From NCBI GenBank assembly GCA_913050325.1, contig CAJWZP010000001.1, forward strand, positions 65,611 to 129,610: a stretch of 64,000 bases of DNA. Reading direction: 5' to 3'. The stretch comes from an uncultured bacterium (GTDB lineage Bacteria > Desulfobacterota_D > UBA1144). Positions 50,214-59,512 of the stretch are shown here, one piece after another. Under the pieces are notes generated by a model. It was not told the origin of the DNA and made no database searches. It was given only the letters and a program-made list of their open reading frames with translations. A program made the translations under genes and the position numbers. How positions within the stretch are numbered: position 1 is the stretch's first letter; each line of letters begins with the position of its first letter.

Positions 50214-51560
50214 CTAAAATTTCATTTGTGCTTGGAACATCCAGATTTCATCTTTTGCATCGTCACCTGTTTTTTCTTCTGTTAGCTCTGAATATGTAGC
50301 TTGTAATTTAAGATTATGTCCAGCAAAGTATTTACCAAATCCATAAGAAATTTCTTCATGATTATCCCCTTTTGAATTTGTTGAATTATCACCTGTTGAT
50401 TCATCCATAATAGAGTATCTATAACCAATCATCCAACCACTTGGTGTTGTATAAGATAATTGATATCGATGAAAATCTGTTGATGCTCTTCCAACTGCTG
50501 AATTTTCCTGGTCTTTACCAGTTAAAATTGAATAGTTATATTCAAAAGCAAATCCACTCATTTTAGCTCTAAAGTCATATGTCATGGCGCTAACATCAAA
50601 GTCAGTTGAAGCCGCTGTTGTTTGACCAGAATTATCAAAAGCTATTTCTAATTTATCAAGAATATCATCGAGCTTGCCTTTGACGAAATCGTCACCTGCA
50701 TCATTTAGAATTTCATAGGCAGCATTAACAGTTAAATTGTTCCATTGAACATATGCCGCACCAAAGCCTACTTTTAAGTCACTTCCTTTTAAATCTCCTT
50801 GACTATATTTGTATTGCCCAAGAGGAGTTATATCAATTCTATAGGCATGAATATGATCATCAGTATTTCCATTTTGTTTAAAATAAGATTCTGAATTATT
50901 TCCCCCTGTTCCGGTACCAAGATAATAAGCTAAATTAATTTTATTTTTTACCGGACTAAAATCAAACTTAATTCCATGATCTCTCTCCCAGACATGTCTT
51001 TTAGATGATTTATCAACAAATTCAAGACCACTTGATGAAGCAAGTTCCTCAATATCAAATGGAATTTTCATTTGACCAAAAGTAATTTTGAACATTCCTT
51101 TTTTATATCCAAAAAAAGCGTCTTCAACTCCTAAGCCCGCATCTTTTGTTCCACCTGCAATCTCCTCACCATTTTTATCTGTATTAAAAACATATTTATA
51201 AAAGATATTCGGGCTGTAAGCATAGCCGGCAAATGTCATTTGTAATCTTCTAGTTCCAAATTCATTACCTCTACCGTCCTGAGGGTCATCACTTTTCACC
51301 CATGTGTCATAACGTGCTTGAATTCTCGCTCCAATTGAAAGTTTGAATTCACCTGGGGACTCAAAACTTAAACCCTTTCCAGCTTTCCAACTGATGTTAA
51401 AATCTTTAGCTTTTTTATTTAGATTAGTGCCCAAAGTATCACTTAGCTTTTGAACTGATGAACCTTCATCAATATTTGCTTTTCCATCTTCGTTTGAAAA
51501 AGATGTTTTAGTCAGTAAAAGACCAGTTAGTAATAAATAAATAATTAATAAATTTTTCAA
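50214..51560 (-). CDS. OprP/OprO-like (phosphate-selective) porin
   Basis: A 448-aa outer-membrane porin with signal peptide ('LLIYLLLTGLLLTKTSFS'). The barrel signature is 'FKLSIGARIQARYDTW', then 'GNEFGTRRLQMTFAGYAY', 'FKITFGQMKIPFDIEELASS' and the C-terminal strand ending in Phe ('WMFQAQMKF'). These are the features of the phosphate-selective porin O/P family, though other members are less specific. AAGGAGG precedes the ATG. Divergent from a PiT-like membrane protein across a 120-base region with a Pho-box-like repeat, which supports phosphate or phosphonate uptake. Confidence 0.85.
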   Translation of the reverse strand: MKNLLIIYLLLTGLLLTKTSFSNEDGKANIDEGSSVQKLSDTLGTNLNKKAKDFNISWKAGKGLSFESPGEFKLSIGARIQARYDTWVKSDDPQDGRGNEFGTRRLQMTFAGYAYSPNIFYKYVFNTDKNGEEIAGGTKDAGLGVEDAFFGYKKGMFKITFGQMKIPFDIEELASSSGLEFVDKSSKRHVWERDHGIKFDFSPVKNKINLAYYLGTGTGGNNSESYFKQNGNTDDHIHAYRIDITPLGQYKYSQGDLKGSDLKVGFGAAYVQWNNLTVNAAYEILNDAGDDFVKGKLDDILDKLEIAFDNSGQTTAASTDFDVSAMTYDFRAKMSGFAFEYNYSILTGKDQENSAVGRASTDFHRYQLSYTTPSGWMIGYRYSIMDESTGDNSTNSKGDNHEEISYGFGKYFAGHNLKLQATYSELTEEKTGDDAKDEIWMFQAQMKF

Positions 51561-51624
51561 AAAAACCTCCTTATTAATATATTTACCATAATTTTTGATT
51601 GTTAACTTTTAATATGGTAAAACT

Positions 51625-51642
51625 CTTAACACAAACTTAACA
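51625..51642 (+). promoter_or_regulatory. Pho-box-like direct repeat (CTTAACA-N4-CTTAACA)
   Basis: Two identical 7-base units CTTAACA separated by 4 bases (CAAA). This is the architecture of the PhoB/PhoP box (7+4+7, 11-base period), and TTAACA is the repeat used by Bacillus PhoP. It is oriented towards the PiT-like gene, with TAATTAT/TATAAA about 11-16 bases downstream as a possible -10. It may also serve the divergent OprP-like porin gene. Confidence 0.55.
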
Positions 51643-51680
51643 TTAACCAATTTTAATTATAAAATTAAGGAGTAATTCTT

Positions 51681-52622
51681 ATGGAACTTCTAAATATTTA
51701 TGCTCTTATAGGATTTGCATTGGCATCTTATTCGGTTATTGCAAATGATAGTGTGCAAACTCTAGGTACTTTTATTGCATCCAATTCAGAAAAATTTAAG
51801 TGGTATTATCTAGCAGCTGCAGCTTCAATCATACTTTGTATAACACTTGTATATGGTTGGTATACCAATGTTGGTGATATTACTTATGGAAGATTAAACA
51901 AGATACCGTATATTGAACCACAATGGTATCATGCTGTAGCACCATTAATTTTATTAGTTTTAACGCGAGCTGGTATTCCTGTATCAACCTCATTTTTAGT
52001 TTTGTCCGCATTTGCTTCTACTTTTGTCCTAGAAAAGATGTTAGTAAAATCTGTAATGGGTTATGCATTAGCAGCAATCATAGCTTATGGAGCTTGGATT
52101 GGGATCTCAAAATTTATTAATGAAAAATTTGATGTGGTTAAAAATCCAAGAGCTTGGAGAGTTGGTCAGTGGTTAACAACAGGCTTCTTGTGGTTCATTT
52201 GGTTATCACATGACATGGCTAACATTGCAGTTTTTTTACCAAGGAAAGTTCCTATTGATGTGTTGATAATAGCTTGTGTACTACTATCATCTTTATTGTT
52301 TTATGTATTTTATGAAAAAGGCGGGAATATACAAAAGATTGTTTTAAGCAAAAGAGGGACTAGATTTATTCGAAGTGCCACAATTATTGATTTCTTTTAT
52401 GCATTTATCTTATTATATTTTAAACAATATAATGATATTCCAATGAGTACAACTTGGGTATTTGTAGGCTTATTGTGCGGTAGAGAACTAGCCATTGCGA
52501 CAGTAGTAGCCGATTATAAATTAGGATATGTTTTTCCAATCATAGGTAAAGACTTTTTAAAGATGATTTTTGGATTGATAGTATCTGTAGGAATTGTCGT
52601 ATCAATTCATTTTATATCATAA
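51681..52622 (+). CDS. PiT-like (phosphate/sulfate permease related) membrane protein
   Basis: A 313-aa inner-membrane protein with about 9-10 helices and an internal duplication. Each half carries a degenerate form of the inorganic phosphate transporter motifs. 'VIANDSVQTLGTFIAS' and 'SHDMANIAVFLP' correspond to the two GANDVAN blocks. 'GIPVSTSFLVLSAFAS' and 'DIPMSTTWVFVGLLCGREL' correspond to the two P-STTH blocks. The His after STT is lost in both. It may be a divergent phosphate or other anion transporter. AAGGAG lies 8 bases before the ATG. The Pho-box-like repeat and OprP-like porin beside it support a phosphate role; this is inference. Confidence 0.65.
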   Translation: MELLNIYALIGFALASYSVIANDSVQTLGTFIASNSEKFKWYYLAAAASIILCITLVYGWYTNVGDITYGRLNKIPYIEPQWYHAVAPLILLVLTRAGIPVSTSFLVLSAFASTFVLEKMLVKSVMGYALAAIIAYGAWIGISKFINEKFDVVKNPRAWRVGQWLTTGFLWFIWLSHDMANIAVFLPRKVPIDVLIIACVLLSSLLFYVFYEKGGNIQKIVLSKRGTRFIRSATIIDFFYAFILLYFKQYNDIPMSTTWVFVGLLCGRELAIATVVADYKLGYVFPIIGKDFLKMIFGLIVSVGIVVSIHFIS

Positions 52623-52627
52623 ATATT

Positions 52628-53440
52628 TCATCTAAGATTTTTATTTGGTGATTTATCCGAAGCATTATAAATTTCTAATGCTTCGGGTAAAAAACTTTCA
52701 AGTTCTTTTATTCTATTTTCAGTAATTGGGTGTGTGCTTAGCCATTGAGGAGGTCTGTCCTTTCCTTTATTAACTTCTAACATTATTTTCCAGAAGCTTA
52801 TAGCTTCTCGTGGATCATAACCTGCTCTTGCCATATAGACCATACCCATAGTGTCTGCTTCATATTCTTGCTTTCTACTAAATGGTAAAATTGCTCCAAT
52901 AGTTACGGCCGGTATGTAAGCTTGAAAAACAGCGTACTGGACTGCCGGATCTTTATCATTCATTGCTATTTGAACAGCAACAGCACCAACCTGTGCTAAA
53001 ATACCAAGGCTTATTCTTTCACCACCATGTCTTGCTGTAGCATGTGCTATTTCGTGTCCCATAACAACTGCTACTTGTGCTTCATTTTCCATGATATCAA
53101 GTATTCCTTCATAAAATGCAATTTTACCCCCAGGTAAACACCAAGCATTAACTAAGGGAGATTCAATAACAGTGAATTGCCAATTATAATTTTTTTCAGT
53201 TTCAGGTGCGATTTTATTTCCAACTCTATTAACAATATCTACATATTTTTTGTTAGATGATATTTTTTCGTTGGATAGTACTTGGTTATATGCTGTTAAA
53301 CCTAATTGTACTTCTTGATATTCAGAAATAAGAATTAATTGATTTCTTCCAGTTATGGGAACTTGGGAACATGCTATTATTAAAAAGGTAAGTAAGACTA
53401 ATGAAAATTTTGATATTATTACATTAAATCTTTTTAACAT
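52628..53440 (-). CDS. M48 family metallopeptidase, lipoprotein
   Basis: A 270-aa periplasmic zinc peptidase related to BepA/LoiP, which clear misfolded outer-membrane proteins. The signal peptide ends at a lipobox 'LLTFLIIACSQ' (I-I-A-C). The HExxH motif is in 'VVMGHEIAHATARHGGER' and the third ligand in 'SRKQEYEADTMGMVYMARAGYDP'. 'WLSTHPITENRIKELE' is a typical C-terminal block. It starts one base after the aminotransferase gene stop on the same strand. No TPR domain is present, so it is LoiP-like in size. Confidence 0.92.
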   Translation of the reverse strand: MLKRFNVIISKFSLVLLTFLIIACSQVPITGRNQLILISEYQEVQLGLTAYNQVLSNEKISSNKKYVDIVNRVGNKIAPETEKNYNWQFTVIESPLVNAWCLPGGKIAFYEGILDIMENEAQVAVVMGHEIAHATARHGGERISLGILAQVGAVAVQIAMNDKDPAVQYAVFQAYIPAVTIGAILPFSRKQEYEADTMGMVYMARAGYDPREAISFWKIMLEVNKGKDRPPQWLSTHPITENRIKELESFLPEALEIYNASDKSPNKNLR

Positions 53441-53441
53441 A

Positions 53442-54617
53442 TTATTTGCTAAATAAATCTTTCATCCTTTTAATACCTTCATGAATATCGTCATCATGAA
53501 CTGCATATGTAACTCTTACAAAACCTTCACCTTGACTACCGAATGCTGTTCCTGCTACAACTGCAACACCAGCATCAACAACTAATTTATCAGTAAATTC
53601 TTGTGATGATAAACCAGTTCCAGTGATATCAGGGAAACAATAAAAAGATCCGGGAGGTGTAATACATTTTATTCCTGGTACTTCATTTAATCCTTTAACC
53701 ATTAAATCTCTTTTGTGTTGTAATAGTTCACGTTTTTCATATGTCCAATCTTGCGGTCCCGATACAGCTTCAAATGCAGCTCTTTGAATAAAAGCAGCAA
53801 CATTCGTAATTGAATCTTGAAGAAAAATAGATAATTTTGTAATAATTTCTTCATTTGCGACAGCAAATCCAATTCTCCAACCAGTCATGGCGTAAGTTTT
53901 AGACCATGTATCAATAACGATACATCTGTCTTTCATTTCAGGTATTGAAGAAATAGTTTTATGTTTTTTACCATCATAAATAACTTGGCTAAAAATTTCG
54001 TCAGTAATAACTAATAAATCAGGATGTTTTAAAACTAACTCAGCAATCTCTTCAGGATTTTCAACCAGTTGACCGTTAGGTCTTTGAGGAGTATTTATGA
54101 TTAATAATTTTGTTTTATCAGTAATCATTTCATCTAGTTTTTTTAAATCATATTGCCAGTCATCTTGATTTAAAGGAGTATGATCGATTTTTGCACCAGC
54201 ATATTTAGCCCAAACTTCATCTGGTGGATATCCTGGGTTAGGGAAAATTACATGATCACCGTCTTCTAGTAAAGTTAGAAGCGACATTGTTAAAGCATTT
54301 TTTGCACCAGCACAAACTATTACTTCTTCTGGTTTAGTTCCAGGTCTTCTTTCTTTCATAACTTCGTTTGCAATATAATCTCTAAGTTCTGGTAAACCAG
54401 GGCCTGGGTCATATCTAACGTAACCTGCATTTAATGCATCTACTGTAGCTTTTAATATATGTTCAGGTGTTTCAAAGTCAGGGCCTTGATAATCACCTTT
54501 TTCAAAATGAATAATCTTTTTTCCTGTTTCCTTCTCAAGTTTTTTAGCAACTCTCATACTTGCCCATTGTTTTGGTAGAGTGAAATGACTAGTCCTTTTA
54601 CTGAAATTATATCCCAT
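53442..54617 (-). CDS. Class I/II PLP-dependent aminotransferase (aspartate/alanine type)
   Basis: A 391-aa fold-type I aminotransferase. The PLP Lys is in 'VIDTWSKTYAMTGWRIGFAV' and the phosphate/pyridine contacts are 'CAGAKNALTMSLLTLLEDGDHV', 'NPGYPP' and 'LLVITDEIFSQVIYDG'. The family substrate segment usually written NxPxNPTG reads 'INTPQRPNG' here, an uncommon variant. The amino-acid specificity cannot be told. The ORF-track start is a TTG at 54632; ATG 54617 is preferred because GGAGG lies 9 bases upstream. It is divergent from the deoxyhypusine-synthase-like gene and followed by the M48 peptidase. Confidence 0.88.
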   Translation of the reverse strand: MGYNFSKRTSHFTLPKQWASMRVAKKLEKETGKKIIHFEKGDYQGPDFETPEHILKATVDALNAGYVRYDPGPGLPELRDYIANEVMKERRPGTKPEEVIVCAGAKNALTMSLLTLLEDGDHVIFPNPGYPPDEVWAKYAGAKIDHTPLNQDDWQYDLKKLDEMITDKTKLLIINTPQRPNGQLVENPEEIAELVLKHPDLLVITDEIFSQVIYDGKKHKTISSIPEMKDRCIVIDTWSKTYAMTGWRIGFAVANEEIITKLSIFLQDSITNVAAFIQRAAFEAVSGPQDWTYEKRELLQHKRDLMVKGLNEVPGIKCITPPGSFYCFPDITGTGLSSQEFTDKLVVDAGVAVVAGTAFGSQGEGFVRVTYAVHDDDIHEGIKRMKDLFSK

Positions 54618-54756
54618 TTGAAAAACCTCCAAGACATGAAAACCATATCCGTAATCTGATTGAAATAAAAATTATGAAATATATAATTTTTTTGTCAATT
54701 AGTTTAGTTATCATGTAATCAAGATTTTAAATTAAGTTTATTTAAGGAGAAATGTC

Positions 54757-55821
54757 TTGGATATAAAAGATTTAAAAAAAGTAGAGTCTATCGAAGTAAA
54801 AAAGGATAGGAAAGTGTCAGATTTATTAAAATTAATGGAAAATACTGGCTTTCAAGGCAAAAATCTGGCAAAAACCGTTTCAATATATGAAAAAATGATT
54901 AAAAATCCTGATATTACAATTATTTTTGGATATGCAGCCTCATTGTCAACAACTGGACAGTGGAAAATAATCAATTGGTTAATGGAAAATAATTATATTG
55001 ATATGCTAATTCCCACCGGTGCAAATATTTCTGAAGATATAGTGGAAGCTATGGGTGGTTCCTACATACAGTATAGTCACAATGCAAATGATCCTGAATT
55101 ATTCGAAAAAGGATATAACCGATATTATGATATATTGGGAGATGAATCTGAATATCTTGAGATGACCGAATTAATTTCTGAATTCATAATGACTTTAGAT
55201 GAAGAAAAAAATTATTCTTCAAGAGATTTTTTAAAAATTTTTGGTGAATGGTTGGATAAAAAAAACATCAATTCCATTGTTTCGGTTGCAGCAAAAAACA
55301 ATATACCTATTTTCTGCCCAGCATTTCCTGATAGTCCATATGGAGATGCCGCTCTTATAGCGAAATCAAAAAATTTTAATTTAAAAATTGATTCGATTAA
55401 AGATTACTCTGAATATATGTCGCTGGCAGAAAAAGTTAAAGATACAGGAGTTGTTTATATAGGTGGTGGTGTTCCAAAAGATTGGATACAACTTTTTTCT
55501 GTTACTGCAGACTTGCTCTATAAAGACAGAAAAGTGCCAAACAGAGAAAAAGGTAAATTTAGAGAAAGACTTGGGGAAGATGAAACTTATTACCCACATA
55601 AGTATGCTATACAGATAACTACTGATTCACCTCAATGGGGAAGCTTATCAGGATGTACTTTTGAAGAAGCTGTTTCATGGGGTAAAGAAGACCCAAATGG
55701 TGATCTTGTTCAGTGCTATTGTGATGCAACAATTGCTTTGCCAATCTTTAGTCATGCATTATCTGAAAGGTTAGCTGATTTTAAAAGAGACAAGAAAAAT
55801 TTAAACAAATTTTTTAAGTAA
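54757..55821 (+). CDS. Deoxyhypusine synthase-like protein (putative polyamine enzyme)
   Basis: A 354-aa member of the deoxyhypusine/homospermidine synthase family. The NAD-dependent spermidine-cleaving core is recognisable: 'IIFGYAASLSTTGQWKIINW', 'PTGANISEDIVEAMGG', 'VVYIGGGVPKDWIQLFS' and 'GCTFEEAVSWGKED'. The last contains the catalytic Lys equivalent to human Lys329. Bacteria have no eIF5A, so the product is more likely homospermidine or another aminobutylated polyamine. 'YAIQITTDSPQWGSLSG' marks the bacterial DHS-like subgroup. The start is TTG with AAGGAG 7 bases upstream; the nearby ATG (54752) is out of frame. Its end overlaps thiE on the other strand by 21 bases. Confidence 0.82.
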   Translation: MDIKDLKKVESIEVKKDRKVSDLLKLMENTGFQGKNLAKTVSIYEKMIKNPDITIIFGYAASLSTTGQWKIINWLMENNYIDMLIPTGANISEDIVEAMGGSYIQYSHNANDPELFEKGYNRYYDILGDESEYLEMTELISEFIMTLDEEKNYSSRDFLKIFGEWLDKKNINSIVSVAAKNNIPIFCPAFPDSPYGDAALIAKSKNFNLKIDSIKDYSEYMSLAEKVKDTGVVYIGGGVPKDWIQLFSVTADLLYKDRKVPNREKGKFRERLGEDETYYPHKYAIQITTDSPQWGSLSGCTFEEAVSWGKEDPNGDLVQCYCDATIALPIFSHALSERLADFKRDKKNLNKFFK

Positions 55822-56436
55822 TGATTTAAAGTCTAAAATTTTTGATTTTATATTATCGCTCCCAAAAACTCCATTGATCACGGCAACACCCTTAACTCCT
55901 GTATTCATAATTTCTTCAACATTAGAAGTTTCAATTCCTCCAATAGCAAAAATTGGGAAATTTGGGTCTAAATTAACTATTTCTTTCATTGTTTCTAAAT
56001 TCGTAAACTTTCTTTTTGGCTTTGTCTTTGTTTTATAAGGTGTACCAATTGCAATATAATTGGCTTTTTTTTCTATAAATTCTTTTGCTCTATCAATATC
56101 CCCATAACATGAGACTCCAATAATTTTATTATTTCCCAACAAACTTCTACATTCATCAAAACTCATATCAGTTATTCCGATATGTAAACCGTCTGCATCT
56201 ACATCTTCAACTAATTGTGGATAGTCATTAATAACAAAAATTGTATTATGTTTTCTTGTAATTTTTCTTAATTCTTTAGCCTTATCTAAAATTTCTGAGT
56301 AGTCACAATCTTTAATTCTAAATTGGAGAATAGAGGGTTGCAGCGAACATGCTAAATCAACTATATCAAAATATTTATCTTGATTTATAAGTTTTTCATC
56401 TGTTATTAAATATAAACCTTTAAAATCATTAATCAT
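55801..56436 (-). CDS. thiE: Thiamine-phosphate synthase (ThiE/TenI family)
   Basis: Couples the thiazole and pyrimidine moieties to thiamine phosphate. The 211-aa TIM barrel has 'SILQFRIKDCDYSEIL', 'FVINDYPQLVEDVDADGLHIG' and 'IIGVSCYGDIDRAKEF'. 'YIAIGTPYKTKTKPKRKF' and 'NFPIFAIGGIETSNVEEI' follow in the usual order. TenI-type isomerases are close relatives, so the assignment has some doubt; no other thi gene is nearby and no TPP riboswitch precedes it. It starts directly after the thrC stop and overlaps the DHS-like gene by 21 bases. Confidence 0.82.
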   Translation of the reverse strand: MINDFKGLYLITDEKLINQDKYFDIVDLACSLQPSILQFRIKDCDYSEILDKAKELRKITRKHNTIFVINDYPQLVEDVDADGLHIGITDMSFDECRSLLGNNKIIGVSCYGDIDRAKEFIEKKANYIAIGTPYKTKTKPKRKFTNLETMKEIVNLDPNFPIFAIGGIETSNVEEIMNTGVKGVAVINGVFGSDNIKSKILDFKSLLKKFV

Positions 56437-57762
56437 TTAAAGTTCACTTTCCAAAACTTTCATTACCTTATCGAAAGAATTATCAACCTCAATTGGTAAA
56501 TTTGAAAAAGTGTTTGAAATACCTTTCAAATTTTCCATATGATAATTAATTTTAGAATCTACAAATTTTAATCCATGAGCTGTAGAAATAATTACTACTT
56601 TTTCATCAGATTTTATAATATTTTTTTTGACTAATTTTTCGAAGGCAGAAATTGCAACTCCTGTATGTGGGCAATTAAAAGTTCCAGTCAAATCAACTTT
56701 TGCAGTTGATGATGCTAGCTCATCTTCTGAAGACTGCTCAACTATACCATCAAAAGTTTTTAAGATTTTAATTGCTTTTTCAATACTAACTGGATCTCCA
56801 ATTTGAATCGCATTTGCTAAGGTTGTTTTAGCTACAACAGGTTCAAAAGAATTAAAATCTTTTAAAAAACTTAAATATAATGGATTAGCATTTTCTGCTT
56901 GAGCACAAACAAGCCTAGGGAGTTTATTAATTAAACCAATTTCTTTCAACATTAAGAAACCTTTTCCAAGAGCAGAAATATTACCTAGATTCCCACCTGG
57001 AATTATAATCCAGTCAGGAATTTCCCAATTGAACTGTTGACAAAGTTCAATGCTTATAGTTTTTTGTCCTTCTATTCTTAAAGAGTTAATAGAATTTGCT
57101 AAATATATATTATTTTTTTTACAAACCTCTTGGACAATTTTCATACAACCATCAAAATCTGAATCAATTGATAAAACAGTTGCTCCATTTGCTAAAGGTT
57201 GAACCAGCTGAGCTACAGAAACTTTATTCTTGGGTAAAAAAACTATTGATTTAAGTCCAGCAGCAGCACAATATGCACTCAATGCAGCTGAGGTATCACC
57301 AGTTGATGCACAAGCTACAGCTTTTATATCTTTACCATTATCTATTAATTGTTTTACGCATGAAACAAGAACTGTCATACCTAAATCCTTAAATGAACCA
57401 GTATGGCTATTACCACACATTTTTATCCATAGATCTTCAACACCAATCTGTTTACCATAACGCTCAGCCCAAAATAAATTCGTTCCTCCTTCATACATTG
57501 AAACAATATTTTTGTCCTCAATAAAAGGAACAACCCATTCTTTTTTGCCCCATACTCCACTTCCATAAGGCCAGCTTTGTTTCCTATATCTTGAATCAAA
57601 TTTATCTTTCCAATATTCAGGTGAATAAGATTTAAGTGCATCAATATCATGAACCACTTCAAGTAAATTTCCTGTTTCAGGGCATCTGTATAAAATTTCT
57701 TCTATCGGATATTTTTTATTTTCATCATTAATATTTTGATACCAGCAACTAAAATTATCCAA
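56437..57762 (-). CDS. thrC: Threonine synthase
   Basis: PLP-dependent conversion of O-phosphohomoserine to threonine. The 441-aa protein has the PLP Lys in '[19 protein letters not shown]'. Phosphate-binding '[21 protein letters not shown]' and '[20 protein letters not shown]' match the family. It begins with a Cys-containing segment of about 60 residues ('SCWYQNIND...[12 protein letters not shown]' in parts), typical of the longer plant-like form. The start overlaps aroE by 8 bases; the stop abuts thiE. It belongs to the leftward unit ribF-aroE-thrC-thiE. Confidence 0.94.
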   Translation of the reverse strand: MDNFSCWYQNINDENKKYPIEEILYRCPETGNLLEVVHDIDALKSYSPEYWKDKFDSRYRKQSWPYGSGVWGKKEWVVPFIEDKNIVSMYEGGTNLFWAERYGKQIGVEDLWIKMCGNSHTGSFKDLGMTVLVSCVKQLIDNGKDIKAVACASTGDTSAALSAYCAAAGLKSIVFLPKNKVSVAQLVQPLANGATVLSIDSDFDGCMKIVQEVCKKNNIYLANSINSLRIEGQKTISIELCQQFNWEIPDWIIIPGGNLGNISALGKGFLMLKEIGLINKLPRLVCAQAENANPLYLSFLKDFNSFEPVVAKTTLANAIQIGDPVSIEKAIKILKTFDGIVEQSSEDELASSTAKVDLTGTFNCPHTGVAISAFEKLVKKNIIKSDEKVVIISTAHGLKFVDSKINYHMENLKGISNTFSNLPIEVDNSFDKVMKVLESEL

Positions 57763-58600
57763 TTCTTAACTCCTTGGACATTATTTCATAAGGAGGGTTT
57801 ACATTTTCCCAGATTGCAAAACTTTCAGCCCCTTGATAAGCTAGCATATCTAAACCATTAATTATTTTAGCACCTTTAATTTCAGCATCTTTTAATAATC
57901 TAGTTTTTGAAGGTGTATATATCAAATCATAGATAAATTGATTGCTATTAAAAAAATCAGAATTAATTAATTCTGGGTCTTCCTCTTTCATTCCCACGGG
58001 GGTGCAATTTACAATCAAATCTGAATTTTCAGCAATTTTATCAACTTCCTTGTTATCAATAATATTTATTTTTACATCGAAATTAAATTGTTGAAGATGC
58101 CTCTTAAGTTCATCTGCTTTTTCTTTATCGATATCAAATATATCAATTTGACTAATTCGGTTTGATGACAATTTAGAACAGATTGCTTTTGATGCACCAC
58201 CTGCACCCATAATTAGAGATTTTTTATTTTCTGGATTAAATTTATTATCAACAAAAAGAGATCTGCTAAATCCCAAGCCATCTGTATTATGACCAATTAA
58301 TTTATTATTTTTTGAATATAGTGTGTTAACAGAGCCAATTAATTTTGCTTCATCTGTAAGTTCATCAACATATTTCATCACTTCTTCTTTATATGGAATT
58401 GTCACATTTGAGCCTTTAATAACTGATGATTTTATTAAAGAACAAATATTTTCTACCTCATCCTTTGAGGGTGCTATAGGTATATAACAGGCGTTTATTT
58501 TCAATTCCCTAAAAGCAGCATTATGCATATTAGGAGATTTACTATGTGCTATTGGGTTTCCAATAACGGAATAAACTTTAGTATTTCCTGAAATGGTCAT
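57755..58600 (-). CDS. aroE: Shikimate dehydrogenase
   Basis: NADPH-dependent reduction of 3-dehydroshikimate. The 281-aa protein has the substrate loop '[19 protein letters not shown]' and catalytic Lys in '[19 protein letters not shown]'. The dinucleotide loop is '[17 protein letters not shown]', with 'IVNCTPVGM' after it. It supplies the pathway that aroA at 29 kb continues. It overlaps ribF by 4 bases (ATGA) and thrC by 8 bases, so all three are probably translationally coupled. Confidence 0.95.
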   Translation of the reverse strand: MTISGNTKVYSVIGNPIAHSKSPNMHNAAFRELKINACYIPIAPSKDEVENICSLIKSSVIKGSNVTIPYKEEVMKYVDELTDEAKLIGSVNTLYSKNNKLIGHNTDGLGFSRSLFVDNKFNPENKKSLIMGAGGASKAICSKLSSNRISQIDIFDIDKEKADELKRHLQQFNFDVKINIIDNKEVDKIAENSDLIVNCTPVGMKEEDPELINSDFFNSNQFIYDLIYTPSKTRLLKDAEIKGAKIINGLDMLAYQGAESFAIWENVNPPYEIMSKELRIG

Positions 58601-59481
58601 TTATTTACCTCAAAAAAATTTTTAGCATATTTAACGTCTTGGCTTATATTCTCTATAAGTTTTTCAATAGTTTCAAACTTTTTTTCATCTCTAATACGTT
58701 TTAAGAAGTCGATAATAATCTCTTCTCCATAGACATCTTCATTAAAATTAAATATATGTGATTCAATTTGCAATGAACTTTTTCCAAACGTTGGTCTGAC
58801 ACCTATATTTGTAATACTCTCATGATATACATTTTTTATTTTTACTCTCGTGACATATACGCCACCTTTTGGTAGATAATTCCATGAAGTTTTTAGATTT
58901 GTTGTAGGATATCCAATCTCTCTACCTCTTTGTTCTCCTTTCACTACAGTTCCAAATAAATGGTATTTTCTTCCCATCAATAAGTTTACTTTTTCTACAT
59001 CACCAGATTTAAGATAATTCTTTATTAGGGATGAACTAACAGATTCATCATCTTTCTCAATTATGTCTTCATTATGAATTACAACTTTATCATTTAGAAA
59101 ACTTTTTAAGAGATCAGGATTTCCTTTAGCTTTGGCACCAAATCGAAAATTATTTCCAACTATTATATCTGAAGGATTATGTAAATTTATAATTTTATCC
59201 ATAATAAACTTTTCTGGAGAAAATTCTGATATATCTTTATCAAATTTAATCTCATCAACTATATCAATACCATATTCAAACATTAGTTTTTTTTTCTCTG
59301 AATAAGGAAGAATGAGATCAATCTTTTCATTCAATAATACTTCTCGAGGATGTGGATTAAATGTTACTCCAACAACTTTGGCATTTTTTTCGTATGCAAT
59401 TTTTTTTGCTTTAGAAATTAATTTCTGATGGCCAATATGTAATCCATCGAAATTACCAATCAATACTATCCTTTTTTCCAT
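58597..59481 (-). CDS. ribF: Bifunctional riboflavin kinase / FAD synthetase RibF
   Basis: Makes FMN and FAD. The N-terminal adenylyltransferase domain has the HxGH nucleotide motif in 'IGNFDGLHIGHQKLISKA' and 'IIVGNNFRFGAKAKGN'. The C-terminal kinase domain has 'VVKGEQRGREIGYPTTNL' and 'GVYVTRVKIKN'. 'SITNIGVRPTFG' and 'ESHIFNFNEDVYGEEI' follow. The 294-aa length is normal. It heads the ribF-aroE-thrC-thiE unit, 31 bases downstream of trkH. Flavin enzymes here (ThyX, GlcD-like) and F420 enzymes depend on related cofactors. Confidence 0.95.
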   Translation of the reverse strand: MEKRIVLIGNFDGLHIGHQKLISKAKKIAYEKNAKVVGVTFNPHPREVLLNEKIDLILPYSEKKKLMFEYGIDIVDEIKFDKDISEFSPEKFIMDKIINLHNPSDIIVGNNFRFGAKAKGNPDLLKSFLNDKVVIHNEDIIEKDDESVSSSLIKNYLKSGDVEKVNLLMGRKYHLFGTVVKGEQRGREIGYPTTNLKTSWNYLPKGGVYVTRVKIKNVYHESITNIGVRPTFGKSSLQIESHIFNFNEDVYGEEIIIDFLKRIRDEKKFETIEKLIENISQDVKYAKNFFEVNK

Positions 59482-59512
59482 GATATATTAAAAAATTTTA
59501 ACATAAAAAAGT

